Source of the DNA: Luzula sylvatica
Lineage: Eukaryota > Streptophyta > Magnoliopsida > Poales > Juncaceae
Direction of reading: 5' to 3'
DNA length: 64,000 nucleotides
Assembly: GCA_946800325.1 (NCBI GenBank)
Contig: OX326958.1
Span: 21,650,414-21,714,413 of the forward strand
Under the pieces are notes generated by a model. The model was not told the origin of the DNA and did no database searches. It was given only the letters and a program-made list of their open reading frames with translations. The translations under genes were made by a program, and so were the position numbers. This document shows, in pieces, positions 12,927-22,061 of this stretch; position 1 is the stretch's first letter; every line of letters starts with the position of its first letter.

Positions 12927-13247
12927 TTAACATGATCTTTGACAAATACAACGACGCCTCAAACCATGGCAATTCCCGCCAGTATATCCTTCGCTGAAGC
13001 AGACTTGCGCGCAATTCGTGTCTGCAAAACACAGACCTTTGAATCCTCTGCTCGGCTCACGGCACAATCGTCTTCGTGCATCCACTCCACGCATTGTCAC
13101 CTCATCTGCACCAAAATATTTCTCACATTCAAACCTTGAAATCTTATAATTAACAAATTAAAGTGGGATAAAAAAGAGAAATTTACTTGAAGCCAAGAGA
13201 AGAAACACTATGAAAAGAGTACACATGCATGCCTTCTTCATCTCCAT
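12927..13247 (-). CDS. Plant defensin (copy 1)
   Basis: Two exons on the minus strand, 13247-13187 and 13105-12927, joined by a GT-AG intron (phase 1), give 79 residues. Exon 1 is a signal peptide of 20 codons rich in Leu/Val/Phe (ending LLLAS). The secreted domain begins near ARRRLC and has eight cysteines in the defensin CS-alpha-beta order, with GGNCHG and a final [10 protein letters not shown]. Each exon is short, so the gene is easily missed. Defensins of this class are secreted antimicrobial peptides that act on fungal membranes. The exon 1 length (61 nt), intron position and C-terminal pattern match the neighbour at 14776-15097. A TATAAAT motif on the minus strand lies at 13327-13333. 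The gene appears intact. Confidence 0.88.
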
Positions 13248-13326
13248 AATTATTCACCAAGCTTTTTGAAGTTACAAAGATTACAAGTATTATACGATAC
13301 AGTATGAATTATTTCTCTGTAACGCA

Positions 13327-13333
13327 ATTTATA
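13327..13333 (-). promoter_or_regulatory. TATA box of defensin copy 1
   Basis: TATAAAT on the minus strand about 80 bp upstream of the ATG at 13247. Confidence 0.45.
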
Positions 13334-14775
13334 AGATAAAAAGGTGAGAAAAGCGGTGGAAGATAAGCAGAAGGCTTGGACACTTGTGGAGATGGCAGAG
13401 CGTGTGAAGGACACGTGGAAGGGAATCATGATGACCTGTTTATCTCTTAGAAGGTGACAAGAGTATGTAGTATTATTGTTATTGTACTTTCAAGTTTCAA
13501 CCAAATGACACATGTTAAGGTGAAGCAGTGCCAAATTGTCTATGATAAGTATACAGAGAGTAATAAAAGATAAACTATTATACTTAAAATAGATATTTTT
13601 TTGCTATAAAATATAACTAATATTTGATATAAACATTTCACTAGAGATTATTTTAGGATGTCATTCAAAATTTTCATCATTTTTCTCTTAACTTGATGAA
13701 TTTCTAATTGAATTTGTCAAATTCAATAATGTTTTTTTTTATATATTAATTGACATAGCTCGAACTATATTGCTGCATGAATGTTGCTGGTGTTTATATT
13801 ACGTTATGAGGCAAAAATAAATTAGGAAATCTGATTATTTTTCTTAGTCTGTTCTATTGAACTGATTTGTTGTTTGTAATCCTAATTATTATTCACTACT
13901 GGAGAATCTCCTCTTTGATGTGAGTTACTCGTTTCTTATGAATCATATTTTCTAAATATTTTGTTACATTTTTTTCTTAAACTAAAAAATAAAATTATGT
14001 CATTAATTATTTGCTTTTGCTTGGAGAGTATATCCTTTGTAAGGTTAAATATCAAATGAGATCTTTTTCATGCCTTCTGGCTAGTATATACCTATTTATA
14101 ATGTATACTTTTTTTTTTGAAGAATATATATATATTTTAATTTATGTAAAGAACATATTAGAAAACACACAGTTTATAATGGCCAAATTACAATATCTAA
14201 TACGTACATTCAGATCAACATATTTCTTTTTTTTTACCTTGTTATATTGGAAGATTATAATTATTCTTGTACTTACTAAATATTATATTTCAAATATTTT
14301 TGTTGAGAGATTTCAATTACTGCATCACAACATTATTATTTACATGGACTCCTAACTTCATGATATCTTCAGTGACATGAAAATATCTCAAATTGCAAAT
14401 TCCATGTGTTTGCTAAGTTTCAAATAATTTTTTATCAAAATACTCCTGCTCCAAGAATCTATGTTCTATGATCTTCACTGTTCATTATTCTCTGTTTCTG
14501 ATATTATAACATTCAACACACAATAATAAATAAATAAACTTGTAATTTCAAACCATAAACCCTAATTCATATCAAGATTTTAGGCATATAGAAAACAACT
14601 CCAATTACCACTGATAACCAACACATACATATTCATATTGGACTCCAAGAAAGAGACCAAAAACAACTCCAAAGCACAATACAATACACATTACTCACCA
14701 ATTTATTTCATCAATTCATGATCACTACATGAACATCATGATCATATAGCTAGATATATATTTTCATTATTCTAT
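13334..14775. other. AT-rich spacer between the two defensins
   Basis: No third gene is seen. The reading frame at 14011-14355 is Tyr/Ile/Phe-rich and looks like chance. The part just below 14775 is probably the 3' region of the second defensin. Confidence 0.45.
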
Positions 14776-15097
14776 CTAGCATTTCCTTTGACACATGCAA
14801 CGCCTACGAACACCATGGCAATCTCCACCACCAAATCCTTCTTTCATGCAAGTCTCCCCGCAATGGCGGTCCGAGATACACGGCCCCCAGAAACGTGAAC
14901 TTGGATACCTGCACAGCTTCGCTTCCGCACTGGGCACCGTGTTTTCTGTATACAACACGAGAAATAGTATATTACTCATAAAAATAGTATATTACCGTTT
15001 AATAGGTCTGTCAAGACGAAGGATATAGTTTCTTACGGGAGGCTAAGAGAAGGAACACCATGAAAATGGCACACAGAGAGAGCTTCTTCAACTCCAT
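14776..15097 (-). CDS. Plant defensin (copy 2)
   Basis: Two exons on the minus strand, 15097-15037 and 14945-14776, phase 1 intron, give 76 residues. Exon 1 (61 nt) codes a hydrophobic signal peptide starting MELKKLSLC. The mature domain begins near AKLCRYPS and contains eight cysteines: LC, GPC, RHC, ETC, GGDC, then CMC and a terminal C. This is the gamma-core/CS-alpha-beta pattern (GFGGGDC and CMC). The role is secreted antimicrobial defence (family knowledge). It lies 1.5 kb upstream of defensin copy 1 on the same strand, with identical exon 1 length and intron phase, so the two look like a tandem duplicate. Mature regions differ at many positions, so the duplication is not recent. Confidence 0.92.
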
Positions 15098-15146
15098 TTT
15101 CCTAACAACAAATTAATTCGTTCTTTTTTGTTTTGTGTGACGATAA

Positions 15147-15154
15147 TATATATA
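15147..15154 (-). promoter_or_regulatory. TATA box of defensin copy 2
   Basis: TATATATA lies about 50 bp upstream of the defensin ATG at 15097. Confidence 0.45.
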
Positions 15155-15159
15155 CATGT

Positions 15160-16534
15160 GAATGTGAATTGAAATTGAAATAAAACTTTTATTTTGCAAA
15201 CATAGAAGTGCTAAGTGGAGTTCTTTGCTGCTCACACGTGCACGTTTGGTGCCAGAATGATGTTCATATTGTGGCAGATAAGTTCTGACGTTTTAATTGA
15301 TATGTTTGAGTAGGTAAGATATAAATATAAGTGATCATACAAACTAGTAAATAAATTTGAAAAAAAAAAAAAAATAGTAAATAAATGTATTCAAAAGTTC
15401 TAAAGAAATTAAAGTAACATCTCGGAATAAAATTGAAAAAAACAGATGCATCGTGATTAATAAGAAGAATTATTAATTACTTAACTAGTTCAATAAATTC
15501 ACTATTAAAATCATCAAATGTAAGTATTTTATGATCGAATTGTGGACCTGTTTACATTACATAAAAACAACAATTAAGAAAGGCCGCTATCAAATTATAC
15601 TATTATATACTATACCTATTAAATTATTTCAAGTTATATACCTATTAAATTTTTTCACATGAACTATATCTTGATACGTGTCATTTTCTTTGATTTTGTG
15701 TTCTATTTTCTTTGTAGATAACTGTATAACAAGTCATAAATAATGAATAAGATTTAATGTTGGATCATTTTTGTACCCAATCGTGTAACAAGTCAAATTT
15801 CCAAATGACAATATGGCAAGCGTCCTCTTCTGAAATAGTGTTCTCATTTTTTTAAACCATGTGAACGAGTCATAATAATAGACAATATTTAGTGATGTAT
15901 TAATTTTGTTGTCATTCATGAGTCACAATAATGAGAAGCTAAAGTGAATATACTTGAGATGTCTAAATAAATCCATCTTATTACTTATTTTAATATATAA
16001 ATAAATATGTAATATATTTAATATAATATTAATATCTAAGAAATTCACAGTAATACTTATTTAAAAAAATAAATAAATTCATAGTATAGTGTGTACGCAA
16101 TTTTAGAAAGGTATTTAAGATTACGTGAAAGGAGAAATGAAAAAAATATATTCGTATTTCGTTGCAAAAATAAAATAAGTTTTTTATTTTATAAAATTTA
16201 CACATAATTTTCTGTTAGAAAACAATACTTATTCTTATCCTTAAAAGTATAGTGCATATAATATTGTCTAGCAAAATAGAATAATAATAGCACATGTATA
16301 GTATAATGAATCAGGTATTACCATTATAAAACTCACAACAAAATATGAACCAAAAATTCTTTATAACCTCATAAGTCACAAATATAAAAAATGTATCTCC
16401 TATAAAATTTAAAATACATGACATAATCATTTCATAATATCACAACAAAAATAGAAGACAACATTTAATTTCCTAAAATACAAACTATAAAAAAAAAAAA
16501 AAATTTCGCATCATAATATTCTATATTTTGTGTT
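15160..16534. other. AT-rich intergenic DNA before the satellite
   Basis: No gene is seen. A CACGTG-containing patch lies near 15235. The right end runs into a Helitron-like terminus at 16535-16562. Confidence 0.4.
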
Positions 16535-16562
16535 CCCGAAGTGGAGCGAGGGTACCTTCTAG
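16535..16562 (+). mobile_element. Probable Helitron 3' terminus bordering the satellite
   Basis: CCCGAAGTGGAGCGAGGG (16535-16552, imperfect stem) is followed by TACCTT and CTAG at 16559-16562, then T. The layout is that of a Helitron 3' end with a decayed hairpin. The first satellite monomer begins directly after CTAG. Confidence 0.5.
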
Positions 16563-18745
16563 TTTTTATAAAAAATCGCCAAACTAAAAATTAACACAAG
16601 CATAATAAATACTCAATTTTCATATTATTTCTTAAAAATTTCGTAAAAAAGACCAAAAGAAGCAAAATTCTTTTATTTCAATTTTTTTTGTAAAAATAAA
16701 AAAGTAAAATCCAAAACCATTAAAAAATCAATTATCATATTTTTTCTAGAAAATACAAAAATAAATGTTTAAAACTAGCAAAATATTGAATTTTCATGTT
16801 TTCTCCAAAAAAACTCCGTAATTGAGGGCTAACACAAATATTTTTCTCAGAAAACTCCATAATTCAAGACACATGCAAATTTGTAAAAAAAAATTCAATT
16901 TTTTTGAGAAAATACAAACAGTGGAGTCTAACACCTTTAAAAAAGTTAATTATTCTATTTACCTAAAAATGACAAAACTGAAGTTTAACATAATCAAAAT
17001 ACTCAATTTTCATGTTTTCCTACAAAAACTCCGTATTTGAAGATTAACACAAGCAAATTTCTATTTTTTTTTCATAATTTTCGCAAAAATACAACAAGTG
17101 AAATCTAACACCTTCAAAAAAATCAATTATCCTATTATTCTAAAAAAATGCCAAATTTTAAATCTAACACGAGGAAAATAATCATTCTCAAGTTTTTCCT
17201 AATAAAACTCCGTAACTAAAGACTAACAGAAGCAATTTTCAATTTTCTCAAAACAAATTTAAAAATAAAGAAGTGATGTCTAACACCTTAAAAACGTCAA
17301 TTATCCTATATTCCTAAAAATGTTAAAATTGAAATCTAACACGAGAAAATATGCAAAAATAGAAGTCTAACACAAACAAATTTCTATTTTTCTCAAAAAT
17401 TCCATAAATATGCACAAAAAAAAAGTCTAACACGAGCAAAATATGGAAGTCCTTAAAAAAAAATTAAATATGCTTTTTTTCTTTCTAAAAAGACAAAATT
17501 GAAGTCAAACATGAGCGAAATATGGAAGTTTGAAGTTTCCCACACAAACGTAATTGAAGACTAACACAAACAAATTTCTATTTTTTTCAAAAAATGGTTA
17601 TGAATGCAAAAAGTGAAGTCTAATACCTTAAAAAAATCAATTATCGTATTTTTTCTAAAACAATTTCAAAATCGAAATCTAACACGAGAAAAATACTCTA
17701 TTTTCATGTTTACCTCAAAAAACTCGGTAATTAAAGACTAACACAAGCAAATCTCCATTTTTTTGAGAAAGTTCTAAAATTTGCAAAAAGTGAAGTCTAA
17801 CACGAGCAAAATAATCCATTTTCATGTTTTCCTAAAACAAAATATGTAATTAAAAATAAACACAAGAAAATTTCTACTTTTTTCAAAAAGTTCGAAAAAT
17901 GCAAAAAGTAAAGTCTAATACCTTTGACAAAAATCAATTATACTATTTTTGTAATGAATGCCAAAAAATTGAAGTCTAACATGAGAGAAATAATCAATTT
18001 CATGTTTTCTTCAAAGAACTATGTAATTGAAGACTTACACTAACAAATTTATATATAATTTTTAAAATTTCATAAAATTGCAACAAGTGAAGTCTAACAC
18101 ATTAAAAAAATAAATTATTCTTTTTTTCTAAAACATTCCAAAATTGACTAACACGAGCAAAATACTGCATATTCATGTTTTTCTCAAAAAAACACCATAA
18201 GTATATAATAACACAAGAACATTTATATTTTTTTCAAATAGTTCTAAGAAATGCAGAAAGTGAAGTGTAACACGATTATAATACTCTCTGTTTATGTTTT
18301 TCAAAGACACCCATAATTGAAGACTAATACAAACAAATTTTTATTTTCAAAAATTTTTAAGGAAAGAAAAAAGTGAAGTTAAAAAAACAAATCTATTACC
18401 CATTATACAATAAAATATCAAAATTGAAATCTATCATGAGAAAAATACTCAATTTTATGTTTTCCACAAAAAAACTACGTAATAGAATACCAACACTAGC
18501 AAATCACTATTTGTTTTTTCAAAAAATTCGCAAAAATGAAAAACTTAAAGTGTAATACCTTAAAACAAAATCAATTATCCTATTTTTCTAAGAAAAAAAA
18601 GTTCAAATATATGTCTAAAACGAAACAAATACTCAATTTACATATTTTTCTCAAGAAACTTTGTAATTAAAGAATGACACAAATAAATTTCTATTATTTT
18701 CAAAAATTTCTTGAAATGCAAGAAGTTCAGTCTTACACATTAAAA
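16563..18745 (+). repeat. Satellite array, old degenerate block (~12 monomers)
   Basis: Head-to-tail copies of the same ~176-bp AT-rich monomer as the large array, in the same orientation. Recurrent blocks are ACTCAATTTTCATGTTTTCC, AACTCCGTAATTGAAGACTAAC, GTGAAGTCTAACACCTT and TCAATTATCCTATTTTTCTAA. By eye, monomers here are more diverged and contain more indels than those at 22062-35319. No coding capacity; short Lys/Asn-rich frames are translated satellite. Confidence 0.85.
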
Positions 18746-19190
18746 ATAAAAAATAATTTATATAGAAAATAAATAAATAAATAAATAAAGATCTAGAACC
18801 CGATAAAAAGAAAATAAAGGAAAAAATATATGTAATTGTCGCACCCTCCTCTCTCTCTCATTTCTCTACTTTCCCACTCTCTCTCGTGCTCCAGCCGCCT
18901 CCAACACCATCTCCGTCTCTATCGAACCACACCGTCGCCATTCTTCATCTCTGTTCGCCCACCACCAACCACCAATCCGCCGTCCTTTCAATCCCACCAT
19001 CGTCGCCACGCCACCATCCACGAGCCTCTGACCAGCCACCATCGTACGATCAGGTGAAGGTTCAGAGAGACGGGGCTGGAGGAAAGAGAGCAGCAACACC
19101 CTCTCTCTGCATACCCTTATCCTTCGCCATGCTCGAAGGATGCAGCCGACTCCCATTCTCTTCATCGCACAACAAGATAAAAAAGGTCAT

Positions 19191-19247
<57 letters not shown>

Positions 19248-19507
19248 TCCTTTTTTATGCTGATTTTCGTTTTTTCGTGTGCTCTTGACTGTTTTTCGGT
19301 TTCTTGCTTGTACATCTTTTTCAGTTACTCAGGACTTGTGAGAGATATGTGCCAGATTTGCCGTGACAAATCGTCTTCGTGCAATTAGGTTGTCAGAAAA
19401 AGTTGTTTGAGTAGACGATGCGATGGCGGTACTGACGAATCGAAACAAGATGGTACAGAAGTCATGAAGCCGATTAATTTGAGAAAGATGTAGCGATTAG
19501 AGGCAAG
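18746..19507 (+). other. CT-rich, leader-like sequence inside the satellite region
   Basis: After a short (AAAT)n run, 18840-19180 is GC-richer and CT/CCACC-rich, like a plant 5' leader or proline/serine-rich coding start. A (CT)n microsatellite lies at about 19194-19240, followed by a T-rich, intron-like stretch. No recognised protein is encoded. It differs clearly from the AT-rich satellite on both sides and may be the 5' part of the chimeric fragment downstream. Confidence 0.4.
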
Positions 19508-19642
19508 ATGTTCGAGAGGGCTAAATATAAATTAATCGGGTTCGAATCGGCAACAAGGACTTATTTCCATGTCAAACTTCATGACGAACCAGAGCTCGAC
19601 AACTGGCACGACTTCGTTGAAAAGGATGAGGATATTAACAAG
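19508..19642 (+). pseudogene. Orphan exon-like ORF, unrecognised
   Basis: A 45-codon open stretch starts at ATG 19508 and ends exactly at a GTAATT donor with phase 0. It encodes a charged, non-repetitive segment (KLIGFESATRTYFHV, then EPELDNWHDFVEKDED), which looks like real protein sequence. An in-frame stop lies upstream at 19475-19477. I do not recognise the family, and it does not match my recollection of the NTM1 N-terminus, although the next exon downstream is NTM1-like. It may be a fragment of a different captured gene. Confidence 0.4.
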
Positions 19643-19841
19643 GTAATTATTTTGAATTTAATCATTCTGAACTGAAACTTGTAGATAATTTTCTTAGATT
19701 TAGGTTGAATTTATGTACTCGACTCACTGGTTCGGTTGTGTATAGTCATGGTTTGTTTGTTTGTTTTGTCAACAAGCTTGATGTGCTCTATATATTTAAG
19801 AGAAGTTTTGATCAAAGAAAATGATATTTTTTTGTGTATAG

Positions 19842-20138
19842 GTTGATCTTGTCAAGTCAATGTCGGCTCGAGAAAATTTAGCTTCAAACAATATATATTA
19901 TGCTAGAAGAAGATGCACACAAAGCCTCCAATTCCTTTTGTGTCCCTCTTCAGGTTTTTCCAATTTCTCATTTTTAATTAAATAAATATATTTTATATTT
20001 TGTAATAATTTTTAAAATCGGTAAATAAAATAATAGGAATTCAGGCCAGAAGCAGGGAGATATGATGTGATATGGATTCGGTGGTGCATTGGCCACCTTA
20101 CAGATCATGATTTCATCTCCTTTTTGGGACATGCCAAG
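19842..20138 (+). pseudogene. NTM1-like N-terminal methyltransferase fragment
   Basis: Two exon pieces (19842-19953 and 20037-20138), each with intact splice borders, match the alpha-N-terminal protein methyltransferase family (NTM1/NRMT, which methylates exposed N-terminal Xaa-Pro-Lys-type ends). Exon 1 reads VDLV..S..ARENLA, then KASNSFCVPLQ. Exon 2 reads EFRPEAGRYDVIW and WCIGHLTDHDFISF, the hallmark AdoMet-methyltransferase segment. Exon 1 appears to lack about five residues (the HFLDA part of the family motif) and needs a one-base frameshift between ARENLA and HKASNS. The upstream glycine-rich motif and the downstream LKPGG exon are absent. Introns are retained, so this is a genomic rather than a retroposed copy. 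It is a truncated, non-functional fragment between two satellite blocks. Confidence 0.8.
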
Positions 20139-20449
20139 GTAAATATAAAATTTAATGGGGCTTTATTGCATGATATTGAATTTTATTTAATATAAATTTG
20201 GCATTTTGTAATAATGTTCGTTATCCTTTTTCAAAGACCGATGCGTTTTTTCTCGCTCTTGGGCACTGTCTCGTAGCTGTAAGCTTTTTTTAACCTAATT
20301 TTGTTTAACTTCTCAACTTAATCTATCTTTTTCATATTATTTGTCAAATTCATTGGTGACACCATCATTCCACATAACTATCATATAACTATGCTCTTGG
20401 CCTTTAATATACTAGATATCATTTCATTTGTCACAACAATAGGTTCAAG

Positions 20450-20675
20450 CAGGGCCGGCCCATCAACATAGCAAATAAAGCAACCGATTCGGGTCTGGGT
20501 ACAAAAAAAAAAATTACGTAGTATAATTTATAAAATTTGGGGTCCATTATAAAAAATTTGGGGTCCATTTTAACAAATTACATAATATAATACAAAAATT
20601 AAGGTCCATTATAAAATAATTTGAGGTAAGTTCATGATTTGGCTTCGGGTTCCCCAAACCATTGGGCCGGCCCTG
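20450..20675. mobile_element. hAT-type MITE, 226 bp
   Basis: Perfect 13-bp terminal inverted repeats CAGGGCCGGCCCA / TGGGCCGGCCCTG bound 226 bp of AT-rich DNA. A perfect 8-bp target duplication GGTTCAAG flanks it (20442-20449 and 20676-20683). The 8-bp duplication and CAGGG-type ends place it in the hAT superfamily. Internal 'GGGGTCCATTATAA' units are repeated. No transposase. Perfect ends suggest recent insertion. Confidence 0.9.
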
Positions 20676-20683
20676 GGTTCAAG

Positions 20684-21238
20684 TACTCTCTATAAAAATG
20701 AGAAATGGTATAAGTTGGCTTAGATGTTATTATTCCTCTTTTAGTAAAATGTTTATTATTGGAAACATCGCTAGGTGAAGCATGTATGAAGATTACTTGA
20801 AGTGTCAGAGTGTATGCTCCAACAAGTTGATTTGTCAAAACAAATATCAAAATCACTTGAATCCTTCTTCCTTTTTCTTTCTAAAGATAGTAAGAATTTA
20901 TACCATTCCACATTTTTTATATTGTCATAAGGATTTATAATTTTTTATTGCCACAATGAAATAAGAAAATTAAAGGGGGCTCATGCTGCAAAATATACGT
21001 ACTAACTCAAATATGGTGCCCTATCCCAAATTGATGCCCTAGCCCGTGGGCTTACTGGGCTTGACCACGTACCGGACCTGATGAAGGAGATGCTGGGTGC
21101 TATTTATAGTGCAAGGAGGGACCTACCAGGGGCAAAAAATTCCAATTTTCGGCTCAAACACTAGCAAATTTGAGTAAAGGTGTATAGAAGAGAGTGGAGA
21201 GTTCCTTGTAAGCCAAGTTGGACTGGATTGGTTATTGG
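20684..21238. other. Intergenic DNA between two hAT elements
   Basis: No gene is recognised. At about 21000-21130 the base composition is more balanced (GCCCTAGCCCGTGGGC, TATTTATAGTGC) and could be a remnant of a promoter or LTR. Two related blocks, GGGCTGCTGG near 21237 and 22002, with similar following sequence, suggest a local duplication. Confidence 0.35.
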
Positions 21239-21246
21239 GCTGCTGG

Positions 21247-21833
21247 CATGTTTGTAAAAATCGGTAAAGGCAGCCTCCTAGGCGATAGGCGCTAGGCGCT
21301 GTCCAAACGTCCAGGTCTGCCCTAATAGTTTTTGTCTAAGCGGAATTCCGCCTAAATACCAACTAATTCTGCCTAGGCCCGCCCACTTAAATTTTTGTTT
21401 TTTTTTCACTTCTATTTTTTTTAGACCCACAACCCACCTTTTTTTAATGTTTAGTTTATTTCTCTTTGTGCACTTTTTAGGCTCACAACCCGCTCTAGGA
21501 GGATGGAAAGGATTATGATACCAGTTAGAATGTGTTGATATGTCAGTAACTTTATTTTGTGATTTATTTGGATTTTTGTTAATATTATGTTGTAGATTTC
21601 ATGCTATGATTTGTTTGAATGTTGTCTTAAATAAAATTCATATACACTATTTTTAGTATAAAAATTTGTAGCACAAATTATAATATATATAAATTAAAAA
21701 ATATGACAAAAACTATGTAAAATTACAAATCCGCCTATAACCGATTAATCTCCGATTAATCCCCGATAAATCCCTCTAGGCGCTAGACGGTATCCGTCCG
21801 CCCGACTAGCGCCTAACGATTTCTGTAACGTTG
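21247..21833. mobile_element. hAT-type non-autonomous element, 587 bp
   Basis: Flanked by a perfect 8-bp duplication GCTGCTGG (21239-21246 and 21834-21841). Inverted ends CATGTTTGTAAAAATCG and the complement of CAACGTTACAGAAATCG agree at about 11 of 17 positions. Subterminal GGCGCTAGGCGC / GGCGCTAGACGG blocks are inverted at the two ends. No coding capacity. A related right end lies near 1085-1195. Confidence 0.7.
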
Positions 21834-22061
21834 GCTGCTGGTAAAATCATCATATATTTCTCATTATAATTTTGAATTTGATGATCTTTATATTTATGGA
21901 TTGAAGTTATCTACAACTTTTGCTTAAGGTCCAATTCCATTTGAATATTTTAGGAGTTTTGTTTTGTTAGTTTTCATATCCCGACAGATTAGGCAGTAAA
22001 TGGGCTGCTGGTTGTTGGTAAAACCATCATAACATTCTTTCTATAACTCTAAATTTCATGA

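Noticed and set aside
19140..19388. ORFs across the (CT)n tract
   Set aside because: Ser/Leu runs from the microsatellite; no coding evidence.
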